A program made the translations under genes and the position numbers. A stretch of DNA of 64,000 bases from Anastatus disparis (lineage: Eukaryota > Arthropoda > Insecta > Hymenoptera > Eupelmidae), in assembly GCA_017163975.1 (NCBI GenBank), contig JAFFSR010000218.1, positions 8,745,501-8,809,500 of the forward strand, given 5' to 3'. Positions 37,801-51,340 of the stretch are shown one piece after another. Numbering within the stretch: the stretch's first letter is position 1; every line of letters begins with the position of its first letter. A model generated the notes under the pieces. It made no database searches. It was not told the DNA's origin and saw only the letters and a list, made by a program, of their open reading frames with translations.

Positions 37801-40800
37801 AAATATTAATTTTTAATTAAATACAAAATAATTAAATTTAATTATGAATTTTATGTTTTTAATTAATTTTCGTTAAAAGTAATTAAAAAAATTAAAGCTC
37901 TTCGCGTAATTAAATTTATTTTATTTTTACTTTATTTATTTACACGATAAATGGCCATGATACATATATAAATTCTTTTCATTAAATTAAATTTAATTTT
38001 TTTTCTGATATTTAATTTTTGTTTTGACCAACGAACTATATTTATTTTTCACGAAGCATCAAGACAATAACAATGCGTGAACAATTCCATTACTCATCAT
38101 CAGTTGAATAATCAAAATAAGAAATGGCATTATTCATTGTTATGGGGGTTTTCCCCCTATTTAGTCATTATTTTTCTTTCCTGGAAATTATTGATGGCCT
38201 ATCTAATATCAAGATAATTTACAGAAACTATTTAGAAGCAATTCTGGAAGATAAGCGATCATGTTTACTCGTTCGTTTAATGATCACCTTATTATTTCCA
38301 ATAATATATGAAACATCGAACGATTATTAAGCTACTGGAACAGCCATTAGTTGCAGGCCATTTGCAGTTAAATAGAGCTTTTAGCTGTGAAGTTTAATTT
38401 ATGATGTTTTAAAATTGATTTTTAACAGAATCTATAGACAATTGAATGACTGATAAATATTCACTAAAACATATCTCAATTTAACCATTAAAATATCAGC
38501 AGAAAAAAGTAGAAAAAAATGTTAATACTCAATTTTATAATTTTTCAAATATTAGATAGATATTGATTCATTTTTTGATCATACCAAAAAAGAAAAATGG
38601 TGTGTAAAACAAAAAAAATATAATTCAGTTTTTAAATTGTACAGAAAATAATATCACAGTCGATATAATATTATGAAGGAAATATTTTCAGTTATCAATT
38701 ACTTTATGTACACATTATTAACTATGAAAGGAAGAAAATTTTCTCGTACGCCTTGCCAAACGAACAATTAGTATAGAAAAAAGCTAAAAACAAGCTTCCT
38801 TCGATAATGGAAATGTAGCAAAATGAGCGCTAATCAAGAGCTAAATGAATCATCTTACACCACTTGGTTTTCCATACCTTGTTGAGCAATATGATTTCGT
38901 TGATTCAATTGTATTAGCTATTGGATTTTAATGAATCCATTTGTTGATTGATTTTCGTTTTATCTGAATTTTTTAAGTGTCGTTAATTTTTGATTTCTTA
39001 GAAGTAAAGTGGAATGGTGATTGTTGAGAAGATAACATTGCATATTATTTAAATGATTGTTCCATGAATTCCAGCTTTTTATTGAATAATTAAAAGTTTA
39101 AAATTGGTAAAAAATAAAATTAGATGTGATTCGAAGTATGAATATTTAGAACATAAATAATTATGAGGATAAAATTGCAATGGAAGAAACGTTGCAAAAC
39201 AATAAGATATACTTTAGATATAAAAAAAAATTATGAAATTAATTTTTTTTTAATAAAAATTAATTTTCTTTTAGCCTTAAAGAATTTAAAAATCTCTTAT
39301 ATACTTCAATTGAAGAAAATTGCTATACATTTTTCATCAGACACACTATTTCTCTATTTCAACTTTGAAAGAAAAATTTCATAAACCCATTCGCTTTTGC
39401 AAAATTTAATAAAATACTAAAGGAAGAATCACAGGAATCCGAGAGAGAATTCCTCGAGGGTTCGCAATTAAAATGAAGAAGAAAGAAAATAAATGTGGCG
39501 AATCCCGATGATTGAAAAAAGAAAAAAAATTGCAATTAAATGTTGCCTTGTGATATATTGAGTGGTAGGAAGAATATCAAAAAATTAAAAAGAAAATAAA
39601 GCATCGATGGTAAGGAAAATGGAAAGAATCAAATATCAATATACAATAGCAACGATCATTCCAGCCGTAGAATGTTTTCGAAGGTTCGAGCTGGAATCCT
39701 ATCAAAATATACTGCCATATATACATCATCGCATTTCATTATTCTGCGCAATAACAAAAACATTAAAATAAAGAAAAAAGTTTCAACAAAACTAGTTTTT
39801 TTGGCCAAAATTTTAATTTTTAATTATTTTTATTAAATTTTACATGATAATTTTTCTTGCTTCAACATCAAAACGAGTTTAAATATGAATTTCACGAATT
39901 CGTTAAAGTTTGTGTAAACGTTATATACGGCGCTTGTGAACATGAAGCATATGGTTTAACAAGTTCATAGCCACTTTAATACACCAAGTGCATATTTATC
40001 TTAATGCAAGTCGCGTATACATTCGCGTATGTCATATTTTTACGTGCGAATACGCGCAAAGAGGATTAGCATATTGTTGTAGTCGAAACGCGTTCAAAGT
40101 GTGCGTTAAAGTTAAACAAAATGAAAAGGAAAATGAGAAAATTCGGAGGGAAAACAAAACATTCCCTATACCCTTCGTAAATACGTAAAAAGCTAGAAAA
40201 CCTCGACCCTCGCTAATATATTTTCTTCCTACTTTGTTTCTCTTCCTCTGCGGAAAACCCTGTGAATTTACAAAAATATTAATAAATAATGTTGAGAAGG
40301 ACGAGCTGGAACAATCGAAAAAGGAAGGTAAAAAGGCAATTTATCTCAATAAAGAAGACACGTAGAATTGAGAAAAAAAGCGCAAAAGTATATACATGTA
40401 AACAATAAAAGCTGTATCAATTACCGGGCGCTGTCTAAAAGCTAAATAATGAATCTTTCAAAAAACCCGACTATTGAAAAGGAGAAAAAATTATTTTATT
40501 TTTTTTTTTTTTCGTTTATTGTTTGGAAATAGGGCAGAGGAATAGTCCAACGAAAAAACTTTTTTTGCTGTTAAAACTTTTGTGAAAGGAAAAAGTGTAC
40601 AAAGAAGATAAAACGCGTTTGAAAAATAATCTTTTACGAATATTTAAAATATTTAAAAACTATGGATATTAAATATTTATACTACGTAAGTATCGCAAAA
40701 GTGTTCATGAAAAAAATATCAAAACATTAAATTAGCATTTGCACTATACATGTTTGATGCTCATTGAAAAGAAAAGTAATAGCGTAAAAACTTTCAAAAA

Positions 40801-42646
40801 GCTAAAAAAAAGAGAGAACCATTGAAAAAAAAAGTAAAAAAAAAGTTTAGTTTTCAAGGTAATTAAGAATTTAAGAGCAGTGGAGTTGGGAAACTAGACG
40901 GAACTTCAATTCTGTGGTAAAAAATTTTTTGTAAAATTTAAAACTTACTCCGTTATGCTTAAAGCATCAGTTATTAACTTGAAACGTTTACTGAGTATCA
41001 TCACGTAACTGACATATGTTATGAAAAAAAAAAAAGAATTCGCTGACCTTCGTGATTTTTCTTGGTCCATAATTAAAGTAATGCAGTATTTTATAACCTT
41101 TAGCACATGTATCTTCAAACCGCAAAAATTCTAATTTTAATTTTTTTATTTATTTTTTTTATTTTTACATTTATTTTTTGATTTTTTTTTTTTATTTTAA
41201 TATTTTTTTTTGTTTTTTTTTTCTTTATTTTTAGAGATACACGTTGTTTAATGTTTCTATATACAACAAAAGTAACATTGTGATTTTGTTTTATAAAACG
41301 AGACAAAGATACCTGTAATATTTTTCATTTAAAATTCATTAATATTTTCGCTCTAAAATACCCAACAAAGTAGATTTAATTACGCTTTCAAAAACCCTGA
41401 AGTATTACAGCTTTTAAACTACAAACGTTTAACTTTTAATTAACTTCATTTTTAATGATACTGACGTCAGAACGATTAAACTTGATTATGAATATTTCAA
41501 ACGTTCTCAGAGTGATTTAAAAAAAAAATATTTTAATTATTTTCTACTTTCGTAATTAACATTTACAATGAAGCTTTACAAAAATATCAATCATCGAAGT
41601 AAAATTTAGTTTAAGAACGATTAACGCATCAGAATTAAATATTTCTTCTTGTTTGTATTTATCTTATGAAATATTTAAAAATTTTCGACGATAATGATAA
41701 ATGAAACTTTTAATAAAATTCAAATTATTGAGATCCATGAAGAAAAGTTTTTTTGTATCGTTCAACTGTGACGTTTTTACATTTTTCTTATGTAATACAT
41801 AAAAGGTATCAAACTTTTTTCAATCTCTGAAAATTTGAAATCTTAACTCCCAAGAGTATTCGACTTAAATAATACACACTTATTCATGAATATCTTTAAA
41901 TACACGCGATAAATTCAATTTATCTTATTCGATATATTAAATATTTCTTCGAGTTTAAAGTTTTAATGAAATAAAGAAAATCTTGTTATAAATTCATCAT
42001 TATAATCGCTCTTCAAATTTTCACTTTAAATTGGTGCTGACAGATACCGCCAATCGATAGTTTGGGAAATGGATTTTAAGACAGCCTTTTGCGGAATGTA
42101 AGCTCATCTTCGAAAGCAATAAAAAAAGATAATATTTCAAAATTATATATTTATTTTTAATAATATAAAACATTTTATTTTGTATTTGATACCCATGAAT
42201 AAAAATGGGAAAAAAATAACAGAATTAGTTGAAAAAATGATGATTTTTTTCACAGCGACTTCAGATTTAAAATAAAATTAATTATGATGAATATTAAAAA
42301 TTAATTTTAAACCTTTAACCTCAAACGATCCGTAAGGCTAGCAGCATCCGTTGTCATCTTGAATTCCTCTCAGTTTCTAACCACTCATTAATCATTAAAA
42401 ATGTGCCAGTAATCATTGTCCTCGTCTAACCATCTGAAAACTAATGGCTTACTATAAAATATCCTAAAAACCTATTTAAATCCTATAATGATATCTTAAT
42501 ATTAGCATAAAATTACGTCTTTAGAGTTAGGCAGTATGTTAAATATGCATATAACAATAGCGAAAAAGGCATTTGATGCCAAAAATTAATAAAACCATTA
42601 TAGTGTTGATAGGTATAAAAGGCTTTTTGCATAGTCATTGTTTTCT
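34877..42646. other. Long AT-rich non-coding stretch
   Basis: No gene is supported. Minor items are the hairpin CTACCAATTA...TAATTGGTAG near 36092-36126, the inverted pair ATTCCAGC / GCTGGAAT near 39659-39699, and A/T homopolymers such as 41141-41230. Slightly GC-richer patches at 36520-36680 and 37660-37740 have no splice-linked frames. Confidence 0.55.
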
Positions 42647-42668
42647 CCCCTCTCTCTCTCTCTCTCTT
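42647..42668. repeat. (CT)n simple repeat
   Basis: A run of CT units preceded by CCCC. Confidence 0.85.
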
Positions 42669-45600
42669 TCTTTTTCCAAGGGGATGAGCTTGTATAACCA
42701 GGCACATTGTGTGTGTCTTTGGTGTGACGAAGTTTCATAGTTGAATGCTGTTGGACCTGTGATTAAGGCTAGAGAGAATATCATCTCTCTTGCTTCCTTT
42801 ATGTAAGGTGACAACGTCAAACAATGTATGAAGGAAAGATAAAAAGAGAGCGAGCGAGAGAGATATAGCGTTAGAGAAAAGAATAATGGACTTTAAGTGA
42901 AATAAGTGTGGGCAATATTCTTTTTTTTTTTGCTAACGAAGGAAGGACAACATTAATCGCGTGCTACGTGCTGTTGTATAAGGTGTAACTAAAAAAAAAG
43001 TATATTAAAAATTTGTTTGAAGGCGTGTTTATGGTTGCTTTTAGTCTGTAAAAAATCAACAGACTGAAATCCAACGATTAAATAAATGTTTCAAGTAATC
43101 ATAATTCAAAGGCTTATTTTCTTTGATGGCATTACCTGTAAACCAAATTTCAATTTTACAAAATACAGAAAAATATTAATAAAATGAAAAAATATTTTTA
43201 GCTTGATACATCGTGGGACAGAAAACTTAATTGTTTAAATTTAATTTATTCACTAATTGATTTTATTGCAATACCATCACTAATTCAATTCTTATTCAAT
43301 CAAACATTTTTTGCATATTTTTTTCAAAATATTGATAAGTATATCTAATTGACAAGTATTATTATACTGAAATTTGATGTTTAATTTTATGAAACAATTA
43401 AATTTACAATAATAACTTCAATAAAAAGTAGCAAATGGAACAATATTTGATCAGACGTTTAAGCTTGAACAGCGATTCTTGATCATTAGTTGATCCCATT
43501 TCTGATCACGTTTTTGATATAGAATTTATTTTTAATAAAAAAGTTTATGAAAAGCAGAACGAAAAATTCTAAAATATTATGATGATTTAATAATTAAATT
43601 GTACCCCTGAAATTATATTTTCTTTAATACAGAAATTGATCGAAATCTGAACATCTACCTGAAACTGGCACTCATTCTCTGACGGTTTTTATTTCAAGTG
43701 GATATTCTACAAACTCGAAAGAAGAATACTTTTAATTAATTATTTCTAATGCTCAGACCCAAGTAGTTTTTGTGAATCTAAAGAAAATAAGAGAATGAAG
43801 TAGAGAAGAGAGTAAAAAAAAGGAGCTTATTCAAGAAGAAAGGAGAGAGAGAGAGAAAAAAAAAGGCTGTAGTAACCCGCTGAGCATACAGTGCTTGTAA
43901 AAACGCTTTTTAAGCTCTGCAAGCGATTTAGAGGTATAAAAAGGATTTGTCTGTTTCAAGAAAAAAGAAGAAAAAAAAAAGTAGAAGAAGAAAACGCTTA
44001 CCACGGAGTTTTTTTTCATGTTCTCATTTATTCCGCGTTATAACATACATAATCAATATGAAATATCACTTCCTATGACGCAATCAGTTTTAACAATAGT
44101 TAGGTTTCAACAATAAAAAGGTCGTCGGGCAATTTTTCAATATCTTTAAATAAAATAAAATGATGATTCGTACATTTCTTAAAGAAAATATCAAGGTTTT
44201 TATCATTACTAATATTATCTCACAATTTGCATGACGTATTTGCTTGATATTTACAAAATTAGTTACAAAATTCTTTCCAGATAAAAAATAATTTGGTAAT
44301 TGATAATTAAATTGATTAAATTTTATAAAAATTCATAGAAAAAAAAAAATTGTAGTGAAAATAAAAAATAGTTTACTGTAATTTTACCGAAAGTCGTAAT
44401 GACCAATTTTCACCGGAACATTTTTCTTCGTGCTGTATATCTGACGGTAAACGCTTTTTGAAAATTCTAAATTATAGACATTTTTTTTTTTTTTTTATCA
44501 TTTTACCTTACGTAATAGATGATATTAATTTTAATTTAAAATTTGTATTACTTTTTAAATCCTATCTAAATTTTTACATTTTAATAAACTTAAAATTAAA
44601 ACTTAAAATATTTTTAAAAAATATTCCGTTTTTCATAATACTGTATAAAATTCTTGATTAAAGCTTTTATTAAGCGTTTGCTTAACAACCTTCAAGTAGA
44701 ACCAACCCAAATGAAGCTTCAAGGCTTTACATCTCATCTCCTCTTACACATATGACATATCCTTCCTAAAATGTCATATTCAGAAATATATATAGAGAGA
44801 GAGAGCGAGCAAGAGCAAAGAGAAATCATACGTTAAACGAAGGACTGTTCCTTAGATATTCAACCAAGCGAAAGAGAATATGAGAAAGACAAGACAATGA
44901 TGGAAGCAAAAAGGATACGTACTATATACTTTGATGTTAAAAGAAAGACGAAGAGAGAGAGGGAAAGGGAAAACCTGGTAAAGACGACGGAAGTTACCTC
45001 ACGGATATTACTAGAAAAGGAGCAAGAGAGAGAGAGAGAGAGAGAGAGAAGAAGAAGATATAAAGTCATAGGGTGCGTCCATTCGGTTATACCCAGGAAT
45101 TAGCCGGAGACACGGAGGATTAATAACAAGGTAGAAAAGGGATATTTTTCCTGTCGCGTTATGGTTTAAGCCCGTGAAAATTAATATTACAGAGTTTAAT
45201 TGAAAGTAGTTTTTATATAACTCTGGTGACTTTTACTTTATTCCTGTTTTTTTTTTTCTTCAACCTTGCAATTAGGATAAAACGCTAATATGGCTTTCTT
45301 TAAAATGGGTGGAGACAATGTTATTAAGTTAATGAATGGTATTTCCCATGCGATATGTTGAAAATAAACAAGCGAGAGAACGCGCGTGTGACTACTAAAA
45401 ATACGTTAGAGTCGGTATGAAATTAAACAAATTAAGAGCAGATCTATAATTAAAAATTCTGTTTAATTGGACAGTTTTAATTTTAGAAAACAGTACCCGG
45501 TTACCTATGGTATCGTTTTTCAACAACGTTTACTTTTTTTAAACTAATTATATTTAAAATACAGTATATTTTCTCCGTAAAACCATTTCAGGTACACCAG

Positions 45601-46530
45601 AGTGTAAGGGAAGATTTTTTCAATAATTTTTTCTTATTCAAAATTCACGCTAATTTTAAAATACGTGTAATTGATTTTCTTGATAATTCCTCTCGCACAT
45701 ATCCGTAATTAAAAAATTATGAGTCTGAAAATTAAGCCCGTCTACTTGTCATATGGCTGGTTGACTTTGCTCACGTGATGTTTGAATATTAAACAGAGCG
45801 CGGACGGGTGTGAAAGAGATAAATTAATTTAAAAAATTAATATTCTGTGAAATATAATCGCAATCGGTTCGCAGAAAGTTTATTAAGCATACTTTAATTA
45901 TAAATTCGAATTTAAACTTTCTCAACAGAATTTACTAATATACCGTAGCAGAAGTATGACTTAAATATTATTGAAAGAAGTTCTCCCACAGATAAAGACA
46001 TTATTGAGGAATCATACTGTATATAATTTAAAAAAAAAATTTTCTAACTTATTTTACCATATACCATTAATTTTTTCGGAATTTAGTATTTAATCATAGT
46101 TAATGAAAATGTTTATATTTTTAAAGTCGTTTGTGCTTTGAAGCACAGAGATAGATGGATATACATTTATTTTGTAGTACGATTAAAAAAATGGCATATA
46201 TCTCCGTGTCATTTTCCCTCTATCGTAGGCATTGCAAAGAGCAACAGAGTTGTAAGTTATCTTTCCATCTGCCACGTGCTTCAGCATGAAATAATAACTG
46301 GTGTTTTCGCACATCATTGTTATGAGCAAATAATTTATCAATGCCAAGATTTGTTTTGATTAACAAAACTTAATATTCAAATGAATTTCATTTTTATTCA
46401 AATAGATTATCATTTTATTCAATTCGTAATACAAAATATTTTATTACTGTAAAAAAAATAATTCATAAAATCAAAAAAATATTTGTGTGGATCAAAAAAT
46501 CTTAACGTTCAAATTAAAGGTAATGTGATA
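42669..46530. other. Non-coding stretch with several GA tracts
   Basis: Purine-rich runs occur at 42846-42863, 43840-43862, 44793-44812, 44950-44970 and 45024-45057. Shadow frames rich in Arg/Glu or Ser/Leu come from these. No gene is supported. Confidence 0.55.
45024..45057. repeat. (GA)n simple repeat
   Basis: A near-perfect GA run ending in GAAGAAGAAG. Confidence 0.9.
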
Positions 46531-46534
46531 ACCT

Positions 46535-47075
46535 TATTAATTAGAAGAATACATTTTTTTTGGATTACTTAAATATTGTATAAAAACAATGAATTAATTT
46601 TATTAAATCAATATTTACGATATTAAATGAATTCTATTTTAAGTGCGGAAAATAAAATACATAATTAATTCAATTAAATATACCCTTAATGCGATGAATT
46701 TTGATTTAAGATTATAAAATATTTAATTAATTCAATTAAATCTATTATTATCGCAATAAAATAATTGATTAGAAAAACAAATGTATCTTTAGATTTGCAA
46801 TGTTTTGTAAAAACGATAAATTAATTTTATCAAATCAATTTTTGCCACATATCATAAATTAAACTTTTATTTAAAAATATAAAATATTGAACCAATTCAA
46901 TTTAAAAATATTATTAATGTATTTAAATAATTGATTAGAAAAACAAATGTCTCTTTAGATTAATAAAATTTTTTGTAAAGAGAATAAATTAATTTTATTA
47001 AATCAATTTTTGCGATATTCAATAAATTAAACTTTTATTCGAATATGTGAAATATTTATGCGATTGAAATATTCA
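46535..47075. repeat. Degenerate tandem repeat, 3 units
   Basis: Three diverged units share ATTGATTAGAAAAACAAATG, then TCTTTAGATT, a spacer, and TAAATTAATTTTATTAAATC followed by AATTTTTGC and an AT-rich end. The common TTAATTTTAT lies at 46594, 46821 and 46989, so the spacing is about 227 and 168 bases. The first unit is the most diverged. Confidence 0.65.
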
Positions 47076-47765
47076 TATTAATTTAACAATATATTTTATC
47101 CTCCGCCCGCACCTAAGCCTCACTTAATCCAACATAAATTGTTTTCTCAGTGCACACGAGCAGAAAAACTATAATATCTCAATGCATTCTTGACACACCC
47201 TCAGCGATGTAAATAAGAACTGGAGATCTCTAGATATTGCCAAGAATTCCTCACTCCTGGAACTCCGGCTACAGCAATATAAGAAGGGTCCACTGTAATC
47301 TGATGTTGGAAAAATTAATAATAAAATACATTATTTTTTCAGAAATGACACTAAATTTTAATAAAAAATGTGCAGCACACACGTGTCTGCCTTGCTAGAA
47401 GTTTGCAAGCGCTTGATAACAAAAAAATGCTGAAAATTTTTGGTCATTAAAGTTAGTAATGATACAAGCCTGAAAGTTAGTGAAAATGCGTTAAATGCGT
47501 GGGAAAACATGTTTGGTTTTCATTTTGTTAAATTAGCTTTTTAACTTAACTGCTTTTAATTTATACGTTAAATTATTGAGAAAATTAATTATAAATATAT
47601 TTGAGGTTGTGTCATTCTAGTCAAAATAAATATGAAATATCAAAAAGAGTTCTTTTCAAACAAGGAATTGGTCATTTTTTGGCCAAATTGAAATGTGTGG
47701 CTATTGTGAGTATTATGAAAATATATAAAATAGAAAAATAAATATAAATATATTAAAGGTAAATA
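47076..47765. other. Non-coding stretch
   Basis: A slightly GC-richer part at 47100-47310 contains no supportable gene; the rest is AT-rich. Confidence 0.5.
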
Positions 47766-48290
47766 AAATTAAATCAAATCCGTTTATTCCATACACAATT
47801 AAGTAACCTTTCAAGCTAGTAAATAAATCCATACTTTGAATAAAAGAAGCAAAAAAAATAAATTAATACTCGTTGGCTTTCCTATAAAATTCATTCGAAA
47901 TCAAGTAAATACCCTCTTAGAATGATCTTTAAGCCTGCCTGGAAATGGCATGGACATCTAATCTCAGTTGGCAGAGAGTTCCAAAAAATGCGCACCTTGA
48001 ACTTGAAAGGAATTTCTTTGAGTCTCATTGCGCATAAAGGACAATGTTGAACGTTTAATCTTCCCTTTTAGCCTTCTGCTTTTAGGCTTTCGTATTTATT
48101 AAAGGGAAGCGCTAGAAAATTTCTCGATGTATTCATGCGTACAATTTTCTTATATAATAATAACCGTAAAATAATGTCTCCTCGAATGCTGTTACGCATA
48201 TATCCGAACCCTAGAAATTCTATTAGCAAAGATATGATCGCTCGGCCTTGAAACGTATAGAGCGTAATCACAAAAGAATCGACAATATAT
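47766..48290 (-). pseudogene. Decayed 3' end of a non-LTR retrotransposon
   Basis: On the minus strand, 47995-47957 reads VRIFWNSLPTEIR, the WNSLPxEI motif found near the C-terminus of the reverse-transcriptase ORF in Jockey/CR1-type elements. Upstream, 48271-48068 is an open frame with LLIEFLGFGYMRNSIRGDII then LRLLLYKKI. This resembles the 'L...R..D......YK' stretch that follows the RT domain in these elements. The two pieces are in different frames with stops between, so the copy is dead. Downstream is an AT-rich 3' UTR-like stretch ending near 47766. Nothing of the polymerase core or endonuclease is present, indicating 5' truncation. The exact clade cannot be fixed. Confidence 0.65.
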
Positions 48291-51140
48291 TTATTATAAA
48301 TCTGCCATGTAAGATCCTTATTTGCTTTATACTTTTTTAGATTGGCTCGAAAATCAAAAATCTGTAAAATCCTTTGATATCAAATTTTAATCAATTCACT
48401 GAAAAAAAAGGTTCGCTATGAATTACAAATTTTTAGAAACATTTATTTTTTGACCCTTTATTATACAAAAAGAATACTATTTATTTTAAAGATCTATGAA
48501 AACAAATTAAAAATTGTAAGATATATTTTTAATTCGTAAAATAAATATTGTATAACAAAAATCCATAATTAGAATATTAAAAAAATTCCTGTAAATCAAA
48601 CAATTTTTAAACAAAGAAAAGCTCTTTTTTAATATTTTTAGAAATTTTTTATTATTATTAATTGAATTTATAACTCGAATAAAAAATTGAATATGAAAGA
48701 GAATTGAACCATCGAAATAATTAAAATGTCAAAATAAATACGTTTTAATTACAAATATTGTTTTTTTTTATAAATTTAAATACTTTATACTAAGCTTGAG
48801 TAATTAAAACTATTTCAATTTAATTTGGTGAATATAAAAATAAACTTCAATAAAGATAAACGCTGGCATTTATTTCCTGAATAATGATATTATTGAAACT
48901 TTTATCCTTTAATTAATAAATAAAGACAAATGTTAAACAAATAGATTGAACATTTTACAAATTTTTCATTTCACCTAAACCCTACAATAAAACTAATTTT
49001 ATCTTTTTCTTGTACTTTGCATTTAGCTTAAGAATAAAACATTATACACAAACTTTGTTTATCTTATTTATAAAAAAAAATGAAAAAAATTTTTCGAATT
49101 ATTTTTTTACGTAAAAATGATTGAACAATAAAAATTTATCTATAAATTTTGGGACTGACCAAGCATATTACGAAACATAATATCATTTATTTAATAGTAA
49201 AGCTTTAACAGATTAGTCGATTTTTTAAGCCGGTTCTTAAAATTTATTTTAAACATATATTTTTTTTATTTTTTTTTTTTAATTTAATTAAAATATAAGA
49301 ATAAAATAGTTATTACAACTATCAAAATCAGTCCATTAAATTTAAACGCTTACAAATTAATCCATAGCTAATATAAGTTTTAAACATACGGGACAAGGTT
49401 ACGAGGATTGATAATATTTGGCAACAAAGGTATATAGATATTAAGCACAGGTCACTGGATTTATTTAGACTTACAATATTACTTTAGCATTTTGAGGTAC
49501 ACACTGGAATGACATTAATTTTAAGTGACCCTGTTTTTGAATATACCACTTTGACTTGCCTACGGATAGAATTTATTCTTCTAGAAAATTAGATTCTTTT
49601 GTTTCGCCTTTTTTACGTCTCGTTTGAGCGGAAAATCTCTTAGAGTGGAATGATTTTCTGCAAATGTAAGCAGCACGTAATCCAGACGAAATGCAGATGC
49701 AAGATATTAGTTTGTAAAAACTACGAAAATATTATAGAAAAAAATTTTTTCAATTTACATTTGGGATAAGTTTCTTGATTTTTAATACAAATTTTAATTT
49801 TTAAATAATTTAAACTTTTAGCTATAGAAACAATGCCTAAAGTTATTTTGTAAAATATCTCTTAGATACTGTTCAAACGATAAATAAAATTATTATTTTT
49901 CAAATATAAAATATGTACCATGTAATAAAAAAAAAATTTATTTTAACAAATTAACGAGATATTTATAAAGTATTTAAATCAAAATAAGAAACACAACAAA
50001 AAGACCAGATATTGAATATTTATTCTAATAATTAATACTCAAGCATCATCGAAAAAATCAATCTGATCCTTTAATTCAGCAACTGCGTAATAAGAAAATC
50101 AAATAACCTAAAAATAAATGGCAAAAAAATAATTACTGCAATATCCGAAAAAGTCCACTCGAAATAAAAAAAGAAAAGAAAAAAAAAATATCAAGTGAGA
50201 AGGAATCCCTTCTTCTGTAGTATAATCGTAAGAAACGCTCTAGGAGGATAAAAGTAACGCAATAACAGTGAAGCGCCGTTATTGTCTATTCCTCTCGCTT
50301 CTTCATCTTCGTCGCACAAAGAAAAAGGTAAAACGACAACTTTTTTCTCTCTCTCCTTTCTTTCTTTCCTTTTTTTTCGTCGCATAGAAAAAAGGTGCGG
50401 ATATATATACATACCTATATGTATTATATATAAGGTGCGGATATATATACGAACTTTTTTTCGTAATGCGTCAAACGTCGGGTGAATTCGCGTCAGAGGA
50501 TTCGCGAAAATTAGTTGATCGGATTTTCAGCAAGAGAGTAAGAGAGAGAGAGAGAGAGAGAAGAAGAGAAAGAAAGGGAAGAAACTAAAAGAAAAGTAGA
50601 AAAACGGTATTTTTATGAGGTATACGGTACTTTTCCTTTGAGAGAGATGAGCTTCGGTAAAGTTGATCTGCGTTCTTTTCCAGAATAGAGTGAAATTTTT
50701 TTGTGAATACACGCTTCAATAAATTCGATGAATGTTATCGAGAAGGGTTCTCGATTCTTCTTCTTTTTTTTTCTACTTTCGTCCATCAATAATAAGTTTT
50801 CTTTTAATACAGTAAATATTTTAATAACGACAAAGAACAAATATTAAGTGGAAGTTGTAAAGCTCTGTCCTTTTTCAATCAAAGAAAACATTTTTTTTTT
50901 CAAAAATAAAGGGTTGCAACAAAAAGTAAAGAGAAAGCTGCATCTCGTATTATAAAAAGTAATATTTTCTTTTCCGAGGAAAATTTAATTTTATCACTTC
51001 GTTTTAAAGAAAAAAATTGATAAATCAAATTGACCTGATCTTTATTTTTAAAGTCTTTCAAATTTTTCTTAAAAAGAAAACTAATAAAATTAATTTTTTT
51101 CCTCGACGAAGAAAATATTCCTTTTTATAATATGAGATGT
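48291..51140. other. AT-rich non-coding stretch
   Basis: No gene is supported. It holds a repeated AAGGTGCGGATATATATAC at about 50392 and 50432 and a GA tract at 50533-50575. Confidence 0.55.
50533..50575. repeat. (GA)n simple repeat
   Basis: GA run continuing into AAGAAGAGAAAG. Confidence 0.85.
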
Positions 51141-51340
51141 GGGTCGTCAGTGGCTCACTCGGTAGCGCGATGGATTTGTAATCTTGAGGGCTCGAGTTCG
51201 AATCCCGCTCTCAGCTGATTTTGACATAAGCACCACTGTGCGTTACAAGTGCTTTGTTCACAAACACACTGACGACCTCCGTCGCTAATTAGCATCGCAA
51301 TGATAACATAAATACAGCGACGTTGAATAATAAAAAAAAA
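51141..51340 (+). mobile_element. tRNA-derived SINE, copy E
   Basis: Starts GGGTCGTCAGTGGCTCACTC. The A box has GGTAGCGCG and the B box is intact (GAGTTCGAATCCCGCTC). The body is well preserved (AAGCACCACTGTGCGTTACA, then AGTGCTTTGTTCACAAACAC and ACTGACGACC). The 3' stem is CGTCGCT...AGCGACG, perfectly complementary, and the tail is AATAATA9. No clear target-site duplication was found. Confidence 0.9.

Noticed and set aside
41115..41306. Lysine/isoleucine-rich open frame on the minus strand
   Set aside because: Encoded by T homopolymer runs.
44860..45103. Overlapping Ser/Leu-rich and Arg/Glu-rich frames
   Set aside because: Both strands of the GA tracts at 44950-45057.
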